Source: Nymphalis io
Taxonomy: Eukaryota > Arthropoda > Insecta > Lepidoptera > Nymphalidae
Assembly: GCF_905147045.1 (NCBI RefSeq)
Contig: NC_065904.1
Span: 496,001-560,000 of the forward strand
Direction of reading: 5' to 3'
DNA: 64,000 nt
Part shown: positions 23,584 to 36,096 of the stretch, piece by piece
Layout of the letters: each line of letters begins with the position of its first letter
Numbering within the stretch: the first letter of the stretch is position 1
The notes under the pieces: model-generated
Told to the model about the DNA's origin: nothing
The model's input: only the letters and a program-made list of their open reading frames with translations
Databases searched by the model: none
Made by a program: the position numbers and the translations under genes

Positions 23584-24148
23584 GATTAATTTTATTAATT
23601 TACTAAACTAACATTAATAGTTTTAAATGATTCACTAATAATTCTAAAATTCTTTTATAACAACAAAACACATCAACCGGTAGCAATATAGGTTATGTTT
23701 ATCTGCCTGCTAGCATTTGTCAAAGTGGACAAAATTAATTTTGACAATCAACTTTAAATTTGTGTATGTATATGAGAAAATAAAAAATCACGATGCTATT
23801 TTTAATAAAATAGTTCTATAAATATAAATTTGGCATAGCTTAGTTACAATGTCTGAGCTATACAGCTGCCAAAAATATACCAAATACAAATTATGATTCA
23901 TTATATGAATATTAATTTTATAGTACAGACTACAGGTAGTAAGTATCTCGCTATCTGTCATCCTTTTATTGGTCTGTGTAATCGTTAGTCGAACGATGTC
24001 ACTGTCAGTGATAATGGTATTTTGACGTACAACTCACAAGTGTATAATATGTAATAGACCATGCCGTTGTATTATTTATGTTCTTTGGTTATGTTTACTT
24101 TTAAATAAAGAGAGTTGTATATTTTACTGGAGCGATATATAAGTTAAC
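23584..24148. promoter_or_regulatory. Bidirectional promoter region CPSF3 / KRI1
   Basis: Only 565 bp separate the two start codons, which face apart. The DNA is AT-rich with no TATA box near a credible start, as is common for housekeeping pairs. Both genes act in basic RNA metabolism (mRNA 3' processing and rRNA processing). Confidence 0.6.
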
Positions 24149-27100
24149 ATGCCTAAACCAATACTTTTTGATGAGGATTCGGAAGAAGAAGTCGAAATTA
24201 AAACAGAAAATGAATATGCCAAGAGGTACGATACTTGGCGAGAAAAAGAAGAATTACACAAATGTGCGTTACTGGTACTTTATTCAGCAATTTTAGAAAT
24301 TTATCATTAATCATTTTCAAAATTATAAACGCAACTTTTTTTTCTATAGTGGAACAAAAATACGGCTCCAAACCCTTAAACGCTGACGGAACAGTGTCAT
24401 CTGACAGTGATGACGAAAGCGATGAGCCGCCAGAGGTTTCTGAAGAGGTGGAGAAACAATTCCTCAAGACCCTCGCTCTTTTGAAAACCAAGGACCCTAG
24501 GATATATGATCCTAGTTATACATTTTTTGATGAGAAAATTGAAAAGGAAAAAGGTATACAGTACCACTTAAACATTTTTTTTAATAAATTAACAGGTCTT
24601 TTTTAATAATTTTCGTTCATGGCATTTAATTAAAACTGTTTTTAAATATCAAAATTATATTCATGTAAAATATTAAACCAACTTACTAATCTATAACAAC
24701 TAAAATTTACTGTCTATTTAAATAGAGAAAGAACCAGAAACCAAGAAACTAACATTTGGTGATAGTGATGATGATGAGGATGATGATCCAAATATATTTA
24801 GCATTGAAAAGAAAGCAGAGATAGACAATGATAATGACAATAAAAATTGTAAGGGAAGTTCAGAGGTAAGACTGATATTATTAATTTATTTTGCACAAAT
24901 AAGTTGTTTAAAAAAACATTATTATTTTATTTCTGGAGATTGAATAATGAGTGCTCATAATAAATAGTTAAAATTGAAAAAAAAATAAAACTATCCAAAC
25001 ATATTACATCAAATTTATTAATTCTATTGTAATCCTAAAAATTTAAATTGTTTTCTTTCAGAATGAAAAGATTAAAGAATTCTTAATCGGGAAAGTTGAG
25101 CATGTTGACGATGAAGTAGAAAAGGATCTTGCACCACTCAGGGCATTGTGGTCAGACCCTAAATTAAATGACAGCGAAGCATTTTTGAGAGATTACATTT
25201 TAAATAAAAGGTAAAGGGTTATTTAGCATGCCACATGTAATACATCACCAACCTCGGGAACTAAGATGTTATGTCCCTTGTGCTTGTAGTTACACTGACT
25301 TACTCCCCCTTTAAACTGGAATGCAACTATTCTAACTATTGCTGTTTAGCAGTAGAATATCTGTTGAGTGGGTGGTACCTACTCAAATGGGGTAGTAATA
25401 TATTTGAATTTCAATTTTTTGAACATATTGATATAATTTAAGGTCGCCAAATGCTACCAAACCAAAAATATGTTTAATATAATTAGTGTATAAGTATATG
25501 AACCCTTTGTCTAAAATAAAACATTATTATTATTAAATCTGTTGATGAACAGAGGAGAAAAATGTAGTGAACTTTCTTTATCTTTGTATTTATATAAAGA
25601 TAGATTCAGCCCATTCCTTTAAAATGATAACAGTCTAATATTAAACCAATCTCAGAATAAGATTTTATATAATTATATTGTCCAATAAACCTTCATTGAG
25701 TAATAAGTAATGATTTTTTTTTAAATAATTTAACTATTCAGCATCCAGGGATATGTTAAAAAATAATATGTCATCTATAACCAAAGTGGAAATAAATAAT
25801 GTCACTAGAATAGTTTGCATTTTTAGGTATTTAGATGATGGTGACGTTGGTGAAGCTGCTGATAAAATAAGGGATGATGATGATCTGGAAGAAGATGAGA
25901 AGATGGTGGAGGAGCAGGGTAAATTTGAGCGTGCCTACAACTTTCGTTTTGAGGAACCCGACGACGAATATGTAGGGCTTAAACTTTTAATTAATAAAAA
26001 TAATTTCAATAATAAATAAGTCTAGTATATTTACTTAACAAACCATTAGTTTTCATGATGTAACATTCTTATACAGGCTATCACGAATTTACAGTAAGCT
26101 GTTAGAAGACAAAGACTTAGATGTCACTTATCTCTCATAATTTAATAAATAACTTTCGTTTTATGGTCAGTCACACTTTCGGTGTTCATAATTATTAATA
26201 ACTATCCCAATTAGCTTACTATTGTATATTAATTTAAAGAGTTACATTTTATTTATTAAAACTTTGTATGTTCTGAGTAAATAAATAAATATTTCCAGCT
26301 AAAACGTTTCCCTCGAACAATGAATTATATCAGACCGAAAGATGACCGCCGTTCCCGCAAGCGAGCTGAGATACGCGAAAGGAAAGAAGAAGAGAAAAAG
26401 AAGAAGTTGGAAGAAATAGCCAGGATGAAGGCTCTTAAACTGAAGGAGATACAAGAGAAGATTGCCAAGATCAAAGAGGTCACTGGCAACCAAGACCTAG
26501 CTTTCAAGGTAGGCTATTGAAAGTTTTCAATAAATCATTTTGATGGGTTAAATATAACAAACAAAATAATTTATTTGTTTCTTTTATTGTGTGTAACTTT
26601 TCGCATTTAAAAACAAATTTGTTGTCAGTGTTAGATTGTGTCATATTAAGTCTATACTAAGTGGTTGCATTGATTACATCATCATAATTTGTGTTTTCCT
26701 ATAGAATCTAATTCTGTAGCATCAACAGAATCATAAAAGAAAGAACAATAATTTATGTATATTATGAAATGTCTAATTTTGGACCCTAAACATTTCACTG
26801 GACTTAAAAAAGCTTAACAAATTAACACTTGAACACTCCTAAATTCTATTTTTTTAAGGACGAAGATATCGAAGGTGATTTTGATCCTGAAGAACACGAT
26901 AGAAGAATGAAAGCCCTCTTTGACGAGGAGTACTATGGGGAAGCAGATGACCAGAAACCTGTCTTTCCTGATTTGGATGAAGAATTAGAAATTGGTAAGA
27001 TAATGATTTAAAATCTTTGGTCTGATCAACCAATAAACCAATTAGTATACCAACCCATGTTTTAGTTTTTTTATCATATAATAAAGGGTTGGGTTAATTT

Positions 27101-29620
27101 GAATGTTACAGAAAATTGGGAAAATTTCGAACCGGAGTATAAACAAGACACCGAAAACGTAGATGAACCACATTGTGAAGATACAGATTTTAATGTGAGT
27201 GTTGAAGCGCACATTGTTTTTGGATTGCGTACTTTAACCAATGCAGTAGACAGTATAGCCTGATTTGTTGGCTGCATAGAGAAGTTTGCTATAGTATTAG
27301 TAGACATAGTAGTTAAAGAAGACGAATTGGTATAGAGTGCTTTCGTTTGATGAAGCAATGTATTGTGTTTTTTCTTACAAGTACGACAAGGGCCTAGCTT
27401 ACAGTTATAAGTTTGATGTCTTCCCCTTAACCGTATAATAGGAATTCTACATTTATATTAATAATAAATTGTTGTGCAATTTTTTATAATTATTGTTAGC
27501 ATGCTATTGACGTAACTTATTTAATTTAATTTTATACAATAAATATTGATATCTGATTAAGGATTGTATTTTTAAAAATTAAAATTAATATACATTTACT
27601 TAAATTGACAGATGGATGCAGACTATGATCCAAAGAAAGCAAAGGAGAACCTTATAGAAGAATTGAAACGAAACATGGGCAAGAAACGTAGGAATAGAAA
27701 ACGTAAATCGAAGCTTGCCGAGCTTTTATCAGAAGAGAAACCAAAATTTATACCTGATATTGATAAAACATATGCAGAGTACATGCAGGAGTACTATCAG
27801 ATGGACTGTGAGGATATTATTGGGGGCGATCTACCCACTAGGTTCAAGTACAGGGAGGTGGTGCCTAATGACTTTGGATTGACTGTTGAAGAGGTAAAGA
27901 AATAGATATGGCCATTGTCTATTAACTGTGGCCTTGACAATGTTTATATGAACATTTGAATTAACACTTGGGAGTTGGGGCTCTAATGATTTAGAACACT
28001 AACTCTCAACTTAATGCTTACATACTGTATTAGTCAAATATTGTCCCAACTTTTAAGTTTATTTTATGTATATGTATCATAACTGTTTTTTATACCAATA
28101 AAAAAATAATTCAGCATATTACATAATTATTTTAATTTACAGATTCTTCTAGCGGACGACAAAGAATTGACTCAATGGGTGCCACTTAAAAAGATCGTAA
28201 AATATCGTCCAGAAAACGTAGAGAAGGGCGAGGTAAAAGTTTACTCGCAAAAAGCAGCCGACGTCAGATTGAAAAAGAAAATACTGCCTAGCTTGTTTAA
28301 AGATTTGCCGGAGTAAGTTTATAGTGTAATGTGGTTTTAAATTTAGAACAAAATTTCACTCTTATAGTTTCTATTTATCTTCATTGGCAAGTTAGTACCT
28401 CCACTGACAAGTTTTAAATAGTTTTCTGTAATTTCATAATCTGTTTTTAGACCTATATTTAAAAACATAGACAAATAATTAAGGTACAATTATAATTTAA
28501 GGTAGTGTTACATTATTAATGCTTTCAATTTCTATTTCACAGAGAACCAGAAATAGTAGTGCCAATAGAAGTAAATAAAAAGAAAAAGAAGAAAAAAACG
28601 AAACATACAAGCCACGAAAACAATGAAGATAAATGTGATATAGAAATTACTACTAACACTGTTACTACTACTAACACTTCTAAAACTATTGAAATTGAAA
28701 AACAAAAGAAAGGCAAAAAGAAACATGTCAATCAAGTAAACAATGAAGAAACAAATGGCTTAGACGAAATAAAGAAAATAACGCAGAATAATAGCATTGA
28801 AACTTCAAAGAAACAGAAAAAACACAAACAAACAGAAAACAAACAAAGTGTTACTCATGATGTAACCGAGAACACTGAAATTGAAAATGAAATCTTAAAT
28901 AAGAAACATAAAAAGGTTAAGGTCAAAAATATAAATGAAGAACCTAGTATAGACCAAGAAATAACAAGTGACGCTTCTAAAATTGAAAAACAAAAAGTAG
29001 ACAAAAAGAAACGTATCAATCAAGAAAACTACGAAGAAATAAATGCTGTCGATAGAACAAATGAAAATAACAACTTAGGAACATCCAAGAAAAAGAAAAA
29101 ACATAAACAAAAAGAAAACGAGGAGAATATAGTTAACACAAGTGTAAACCAAGATAATACTAATGAAAGCAAAACCTTAAAATTACAACATAAAAAAGGA
29201 AATAACAATGTACATAAAGAACCAAGTAAATATAATCAAGAAACAGCTAACATTAATAAGAGAAACAAGAAGCAGGAAGAAGGAAAAAATAAGAAAAAGA
29301 AAGCAATAAACACATTTAATATTGAAACTATCAATGATAAAACGACCCCCAGTAATGGAACAAATGATACAATTAATGAAAGAAATAGTAAAATTAATAT
29401 GAGTAATTTAAAACGCAAATCAAATTCTACTACAGAAGAAAATGTAACTAAAAAGAAAATAAAGAAAAGTAAAAATTTCAAAAAGGTTAAACCAAATAAA
29501 AAAAGTGATCAGGATGACAAAATGGCCAATCCATTAAGTAAGCTATCAGATGAAAGACTTAAAGCTTATGGCTTGAATCCGAAAAAATATAGAAGTTTCC
29601 TAAAGTATAAGAAATTTTAA
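24149..29620 (+). CDS. KRI1: KRI1 homolog, nucleolar 40S ribosome-biogenesis factor
   Basis: Eleven exons join in frame: 24149-24263, 24350-24553, 24726-24865, 25062-25210, 25827-25971, 26299-26508, 26859-26994, 27112-27194, 27612-27893, 28143-28312 and 28543-29620, giving 903 residues (human about 700). Family blocks include NEYAKRYDTWREKEELHKLE, LLKTKDPRIYDP, FRFEEPDDEYLKRFPRTM, a coiled-coil RKEEEKKKKLEEIARMKALK, and the C-terminal core DIDKTYAEYMQEYY, RFKYREVVPNDFGL and LLADDKELTQWVPLKK. Acidic Asp/Glu tracts lie in exons 2, 3 and 5. In yeast Kri1 binds Krr1 and is needed for 18S rRNA maturation. The last exon adds about 340 Lys/Asn/Glu-rich residues, including a 96-residue tandem repeat absent from shorter homologues. 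AATAAA at 29666-29671. Confidence 0.93.
25222..25400 (-). repeat. Partial SINE-B copy in KRI1 intron 4
   Basis: Read on minus, it keeps the GAGTAGGTACC-like start, the TCTACTGCTAAACAGC block and the ACATAACATCTTAGTTCCC block. Both ends are worn and the A-rich tail is absent. Confidence 0.75.
28694..29310 (+). repeat. 288-bp (96-codon) tandem repeat inside the KRI1 last exon
   Basis: Unit 1 starts at 28694 and unit 2 at 28982, both encoding IEKQK then KKK, NQ..N.EE, TSKK.KKHKQ.EN and EPS..QE in the same order. A decayed third start is seen near 29270 (KKQEEGKNKKKK). The repeat preserves the reading frame. Confidence 0.75.
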
Positions 29621-30499
29621 GATGCACATATATTAAATGTAAATGTCAAATATATTGCATAAAGAAATAAAATCTTTTAATTACTACACAATTTTTTGCA
29701 TTCAAAGCTTACTTCAATTGATTATTTAATTATTTATATATGTCGCAGTCAGGCTTTTTAAAATTTCTACGGCTCTCGGCCGAATGAATCACAAAACAAA
29801 CCTCTATAGGCACATAAAATCCTGTCTTCTCTCTCATGTATCGTTTGTCTTAGAAGCGTAATTTTAGCATCAGTTAATCCCTAAGAATAATAATCTCTAA
29901 TTGCTCTTTTCGTTATATACCTAAGTCCATACATATTATATATCCAAGTTTGTTTAAAATACTTTTATAGACCCCTCTCACACATAGCCTTCTAATATAC
30001 AATAATTACGTACTACTTTTATTAGATAGACATAGGGTACTATGCGGTTGGCCAGAATGCGGTCAATCAAAAATATGTACGAGAAGATAGTTTTTATCCG
30101 CACTGCGATGCGACTGCCAACCGACCGCTCCGGTCGTTCTGAGCGCTGCGGGCTCGGCCAGCTGGGCGGTTGACCGTGGTTACACAGTACAACTATTATT
30201 CGCTAATAGTAGTTGGTGCTAGTTTGCGGCTGCCCGCCATTGACGGAGGTCATGTTCACCGACGCGGGCGCATTTTATTGATGACAACAGATAATTAACT
30301 ATGGATTTCGGTACAGAAAAAAATATAATTGATATATTCTCCATTCCGATAGGATAGACATTCTTAGTGTGTAAAACTAAGTCATTGGTGCTGTCTATAT
30401 TTACTTTAATAATTTGTCATATCCCAACAAGATGTCATTAGTATTCTTTAAATCTATAAAAATATTTCTCAAATTAAATTAAATATATTAGATTTTCAC
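29621..30499. other. Intergenic DNA between KRI1 and RpS9
   Basis: The KRI1 3' end (AATAAA at 29666) is followed by AT-rich DNA. A patch at about 30030-30275 is much richer in GC and contains GCGGTTGGCC and GGGCGGTTGACC, perhaps the worn ends of an unclassified transposon. No gene was seen. Confidence 0.4.
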
Positions 30500-30908
30500 C
30501 GTAGACAGAGACATAAATAGACCAAGGGGCCGTGAAACCGCGATTGAGACAGAGATAGTTTGTCAATGTGTGTATATAATGTTGCCATAGTAACTGCATT
30601 CCCTGTTTTAGGATATAAATAATTTTCAAGATTTAATTAAAACAAAATAAGGTTATTAAATTTTACTTTTTAATATTTATTAAACATTTTTTTAATTAAA
30701 ATATTTTTTGTTTTCCTACTACACCCAAAAACCGTTGCATTCTTTGTTTTTGTTGCTACTCAAGTAGCGAAACAAACACCAAAACTGGTTACGCGATAAG
30801 GGACAAAAGATTTGATAATTCTATCTCTGTCTAAACCATTTGTAACGTAATTTTCGTTCTCTTTCTTGTGTAGGTGAGAAAGTGCGTCTATTAGTTTCTC
30901 TGTCTACG
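30500..30908 (+). mobile_element. 409-bp MITE-like element, copy 1
   Basis: The ends are inverted repeats: CGTAGACAGAGA then AATAGAC on the left, and GTCTATTAGTTTCTCTGTC then TACG on the right. A subterminal motif, AGACAGAGATAG, recurs inside each end. Flanks ATTTTCAC (30492-30499) and ATTTCTAC (30909-30916) look like an aged 8-bp target duplication, a length made by hAT and P-type transposases. It ends about 100 bp upstream of the RpS9 transcription start. No coding capacity. Confidence 0.75.
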
Positions 30909-31012
30909 ATTTCTACAAACACTTACGTAGTGGTTATGTACTCTGTGGTACTAATGTCGACAATCGACATCCAAGTTTCCTATCTTGTTGCCGTTGACAG
31001 TTCCATAGTTTT

Positions 31013-31042
31013 CTCTTTTTCGGCGAGCGTCGTTGGTTGAAG
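31013..31042 (+). promoter_or_regulatory. RpS9: RpS9 5'TOP start and non-coding first exon
   Basis: A pyrimidine run CTCTTTTTC at 31013-31021 fits the terminal oligopyrimidine start of ribosomal-protein mRNAs, which couples translation to TOR signalling. The inferred leader exon ends TTGAAG before GTGCGT at 31043, and the next acceptor (TTTGTTAG) ends at 31468, nine bases before the ATG. This makes a 426-bp intron in the 5'UTR. The exact start is inferred. Confidence 0.6.
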
Positions 31043-31477
31043 GTGCGTTTTAGTAATTGCATAATTTGTGTTTCGTATCATATAGTTAATACATTTGGAA
31101 TATAGTGTAAAATACGTATAATTTTATATGTTTTAGATTGTAGCTACTGTGTAATTGGTAAATTGTTTTTGATTATTAGGATTAACGTGGATTTATTTAT
31201 AACCTATAAATTAACCTATCAAGTTACTTTACAAACGAGCCTTAAAGTAGATCATGACAGCCTGAAATGGGCGTTGTGAGTGGACAAAAAGGCAAAATCA
31301 ATGCCACGTGCTATGATTCCCAAACGTACTCAATCCAGTAATTTTTCGATTTCATGATTTCTGGTATTTCCGTTTGCAACAGCTAGTGGCGACAAACCCC
31401 CAACAATAACGTATGGTAACAAAACAATATAAAAAAATAATATATTAATGGCGTGTATTATTTGTTAGCTCGCCATC

Positions 31478-33404
31478 ATGGTGAACAACCGTGTACCGTC
31501 GGTCTTTTCGAAGACTTATGTCACGCCGCGTCGTCCATTCGAGAAGGCGCGTCTCGACCAGGAATTAAAAATCATCGGTGAATATGGTCTCCGTAACAAA
31601 CGTGAAGTTTGGAGAGTCAAGTACACGCTCGCCCGCATCCGTAAGGCTGCCCGTGAGTTGCTCACATTGGAAGAGAAAGACCCCAAAAGGCTTTTCGAAG
31701 GTAAACAACTTTATTTAATTCGCTTTATTATAAATAACATTTGCATCCAAATCCACTTGGGGATGAATTACCTATAAATTCGAGAACAACTTTAAATAAT
31801 TATCAATACAATAATAATAATATCCTGGGACATTTTCATACACGGCCATCTGATCCCAAATTAAGCTTGTATAAAGCTTGTGCTATGAAAACCAGACAAC
31901 TGGTATACTACATATACTACATTTCTTTTGTAAATACATACTTATATAGATAATTACACCCAGACTCAGGACAAACAGACATGTTCATGCACATAAATGT
32001 CTGTCCTGGGTGGGAATCGAACCCACAACCTTCGGCGTGAAAGGCAAGTGTTCTACCAACCACACCAACCGGCTCGTCAAAAGTATACAGTTAAAATTCT
32101 TAACACGATGTAAATTTCCTTTGTAATTTTCCGATGTAGATTTCCTTTCATACTTTGATATATATTTACTTTTAATAATTATGGTTTTTAATTATCCAAT
32201 GGCTGTGTAGTATTCGCTTGATTAATTGAATTTATATATTGCCCATTTATATTTTAATAGTTAATTTAAGTTAAAATATTTAATATGGTGACTAAACATG
32301 TATATTATGTTAAAAGTAAATAAATTGAATTGATGTTATTATGATGAAAATATCTGGCAACCTCTTGTCTGAACAAAACTTGTAGACAATATTATTTTAT
32401 AAACTGAATAGCATTGTCTTTATTTAGAAGCGTTAACCCAAATCTTGTATCTAAAGTTAAATTTATTTACAGGCAATGCACTTCTCCGTCGTCTGGTGAG
32501 GATTGGAGTATTGGATGAGAAGCAGATGAAGCTCGATTATGTGCTCGGTCTCAAGATTGAGGACTTCTTAGAGCGTCGTCTCCAAACTCAAGTCTTCAAA
32601 GCTGGCTTGGCTAAATCTATCCATCATGCGCGTATTTTGATCAGACAGAGGCATATTCGGTAAGAAGACTTCATTTAATACTATATTTATGTATAGTAGT
32701 ACATATTTAAATGTGAGTGGATAAAGATAAATTTGTCTTACCTTACCAAATTATTGATATTAAAGGCTAACTGGTATCAAGTGTATTTGACATTCACTAT
32801 TTAAATAACAATTACACAGGTGAACAAGGCAGCACGGCCGTGTGATGACGGTTATTGTGAATAAATTCTAATAGACCACTTGATCTTACTTAGTTGAGAT
32901 CAATGTCTTGAAATTTTTAAACTCTAATTGAGTGAGATCAGGTAATGTATAATTACTTTTGAAACAACTTTTAATCTGTATTGCCAAAGAAAAAGGCAAC
33001 AAGGATGGTTGTTGTTAATTAAAATATTCAACGGTGTTTGAGTAAATCAAAAATATATAAAATAAACATAAAAACACTTAATTTCACCATACAGTAATCT
33101 GTTTGTATAACTTACTTAGACACAATTATAATTGAATATACTGTTGTATGTTATAACATGCACATATTATTGTTAAGATCCAATATAATCTAAAATAATA
33201 TATTAAAATCAATATTTAAATCATTCTAGTGTTCGTAAGCAAGTTGTCAACATCCCATCCTTCATCGTCCGTCTGGACTCTGGCAAGCACATTGACTTCT
33301 CCCTGAAGTCACCCTTCGGCGGCGGCAGACCTGGCCGCGTCAAGAGGAAGAACCTGCGCAAGGGCCAGGGCGGTGGTGCCACCAATGATGAAGAGGAGGA
33401 TTAG
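31478..33404 (+). CDS. RpS9: 40S ribosomal protein S9 (uS4)
   Basis: Three coding exons, 31478-31700, 32473-32659 and 33230-33404, give 194 residues, the same length as human RPS9. It starts MVNNRVPSVFSKTYVTPRRP and contains the S4 RNA-binding region around LGLKIEDFLERRLQTQVFK and HHARILIRQRHIRVRKQVV. The tail is basic, then acidic (GGGATNDEEED). uS4 is an early-binding protein of the small subunit that helps shape the decoding region and mRNA entry. AATAAA at 33643-33648. The first coding intron carries a SINE-D copy. The gene lies between inverted copies of one MITE family and is convergent with pyroglutamyl-peptidase I. Confidence 0.98.
31805..32075 (-). repeat. SINE-D copy in an RpS9 intron
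   Basis: It has the same tRNA-like head on minus (GGGTTCGATTCCCACCC) and the same body as the copy at 14690-14962, including CAGACAACTGGTATACTA and CAGGACAAACAGACATGTTC on plus. ATT triplets mark its 3' end at about 31808-31822. Confidence 0.78.
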
Positions 33405-33757
33405 ACCATTAAAGTCACATTTATACCTTACTACTTGTTTCAATAATATACCTACTCCGATATATACACTCTTAAACAGCTGTTACTCAACCTGCAGCCG
33501 CCGGGCTTTTGTGGTTGGCCCACTTAATGTTACTTTATTTTGAACTACATATTTTAAATTTGAAAGGTTCTATTAACACCTAAATAATTTAAATTAAACA
33601 AACTGTTTCTGGCCACAGACACTGCAGTCTTAAACGTCACGAAATAAAAAAAATATATATGCGATAAATCTGTTCATAGTTGCTTAATTTAAACTGTAAC
33701 AATACTGAAACCTAAGCAATCATTACCTAAAGCACCATGACGTGTTTGTGGCCCTTA

Positions 33758-34093
33758 GGGTCCGTTCACACAGACCGGCTCGGAGAGGAGAGCAGATTTT
33801 TATCACGTTGGAAACAGTGTTTTGAGTGATTGTAGTAAAGTTTATTTTTGCATTTGCACCTTTTTTGTCATTAAAAATGCCTGAACGCGCTTCGTGTGAA
33901 GTAATAAAAGGAGCCGACCGGCTCCGCTTGCGTGCTCTTTCTCGCTCGCACCCGCTTTCAGATCTCTTCCAGCCGGTCGATGTGAAATAGTTGGCGGCTC
34001 CGCTCCGGCCAATTCCAAGCGTATACGACCCGGTCTGTGTGAAAAGAAAAAAGCAGGCCGATGCTCTCCGAGCCGGTCTGTGTGAACGGACCC
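33758..34093. mobile_element. 336-bp PIF/Harbinger-like MITE with perfect 30-bp inverted ends
   Basis: Both ends read GGGTCCGTTCACACAGACCG followed by GCTCGGAGAG inward, with no mismatch over 30 bp. TTA at 33755-33757 and 34094-34096 is the target duplication. Ends starting GGG with a 3-bp TTA/TAA duplication are typical of Harbinger elements. The interior is GC-rich near the ends, with inverted CCGGCTCC / GGAGCCG motifs, and has no reading frame. It sits in the spacer between RpS9 and PGPEP1. Confidence 0.85.
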
Positions 34094-34333
34094 TTAATGT
34101 GTATTTCGATATGGAAATGTAACCTTTACATTTTGTCTAAAGTCGCCCCTAGAACAGCTAAAATTATTATTAGAACCTTTTTATTTGGTACAGTAAAATA
34201 AAATTCTTCTTTGAATTATATAATAATATAATTGTTAAAAGAAATAATTAATATTCATGCCCTATATCGGCAAACTTAGGAATGTAAATAACTAATAAGT
34301 CAATTATGTACACAGAATAATTTATACATTAAA

Positions 34334-35872
34334 TTAATTTTCCCTTTTTAAGCTAGTACTTTGTAGTCTCTCTGTGACTTCTTTGGCTGAATCCATTGCA
34401 ATTACTTGTTCTAAGCAGAGGTCCAGAATTCTTTCCAGTGCTCTTGCAGTTCTTTCTGAAGAATATATGTTAGTATCTGGTACATGGACGAAGAGTGTTC
34501 TCGTATTATCTACACTAAGTGAAGTGTAGTATATATATTCACACAGATATCTGAAAAAACAATAACTTTACAATTAATGAATTTCAGTAGGTAAACAAGA
34601 ATACATAATTTCACCGACAAGAGAAAAAATATCTTAATCAAAGGCTAGATAGTAGTAGATTTAAGCTGGCTACTGAGATTTCATGTGCTTAATTCGTGTT
34701 ATAATTCTGTTATAATTTTAATGTCTTTAAAAGGAGAGAAGACCTATTGCCAGAAAAGTAGCTTTAACAAGCCATTACTAATTTTTTTTAATAACTTATG
34801 ACTAAATCTCATTTTTTTATGAATCCTTTAGTCTTAGATAAAGTCTATCTAAATTAATGATTAAAAATATTATTATTACACTACAATTAATATAACAATA
34901 ATTATTTTCATACTGATACTTTTAGTGCAACTTGTCAAATATTACACATTGTTTAGTTATATACAATAACTATACTATGACAATATAATCATTATCTATT
35001 ACACAATTTCATCAATTCATTGTAACTTATCAACATTATATCTTGACTCTATATTAATGTATCACTAAGCATAGTGATAGAGATTGTGTATGATATCTAT
35101 TAAATAAGAACATTATTTTGCTACTTTAAAACAATGATGCTATTATGCTGAAATTAGATTGAGCAACATTCTTATTTTTGATTAGTTGAATAATGGATAT
35201 ATGATTTATAATAATTAATTTTATAAAAGCATGAAGGGATGTTGTAAACATTGTAGGATAATCAAAATAGAATTAAAATTATTTCTACCTGCCAGCGTCT
35301 TTCGAAGTTACGGCGCTCGTATCTTCAAGTGGACATCCATCATTGAAATCTTTACATATTTTTTCCGTGTCGAGCTTTGTGTGAATTCTTATAGCTCCTT
35401 CGGCGGAGCAGACATTGTTCGCGGGACATTTATCGAAGTAGTCTAATCTTTGGTACCCTTTTCGATGAGCTTGCGTTTCTAATGTTATGTTACTAGCAAT
35501 ACTTGAAACACCAACATGGATCATTAACTGAAATAGTTTCATTTAATATAATTAAAAATAGATCAAACTTTGTAATGAAATAATCAATACAATTACGATA
35601 TTAGACAGATATGATAAAAGCAAAACAAATATATTTAAAATAGGTTAAACCTTTGGAGTATGAGTGTCCCAGAGTGCGGGCACAAATTCGTCTACGTTTT
35701 CATACGTCACAGGAATCTCCAACTGTACTAACTCAACGTTATGTTTCTTCTCTATTTCTTCTTTGTTCATCAACTTCACAGCCTCCCAACTAGCGTTCAC
35801 CGGGTGATTTAAAAATGGACCAAAACCTGTTACCAGAACTATAGGTTTAAAAAGATAATCAAAATCACTCAT
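34334..35872 (-). CDS. PGPEP1: Pyroglutamyl-peptidase I (cysteine peptidase, family C15)
   Basis: Three exons in transcript order, 35651-35872, 35289-35527 and 34334-34550, give 225 residues (human 209). It starts MSDFDYLFKPIVLVTGFGPF, with the conserved VTGFGPF near the N-terminus. All three catalytic residues can be seen: Glu91 in ITLETQAHRKGY, Cys157 in DAGRYLCEYIYYTSL and His176 in LFVHVP. The enzyme removes an N-terminal pyroglutamate from peptides such as neuropeptides, in the cytosol. The Cys codon lies in exon 3, just after the split Arg codon. A minus-strand AATAAA at 34180-34185 may end the transcript. It is divergent from DNAJC2, with a large MITE copy between them. Confidence 0.94.
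34668..34765 (-). repeat. Possible internally deleted SINE-A remnant in PGPEP1 intron 2
   Basis: Plus-strand blocks GATTTCATGTGCTTAATTCG, TTATAATTCTG and AGGAGAGAAGACCTATTGCC recall the middle and end of SINE-A with the central part missing. Strand and limits are uncertain. Confidence 0.35.
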
Positions 35873-36096
35873 CTTATATGTACTGTTTATATAAAATTAT
35901 AGAAGACACCACAAATAATTTCTACACTTATTTCTTCTGTAATTCTAGTGTTGATACAAAAAATATAATAACATTTGAAAACGCACTGCCACAGCAGTCA
36001 GCTGATTTTTGTTGTAATATTGGTACATACGTGCATTGTATGAATTAAATACAGTTAACAACAACTGTCGACTGGTAGCCGATTATAGGGCTACCA

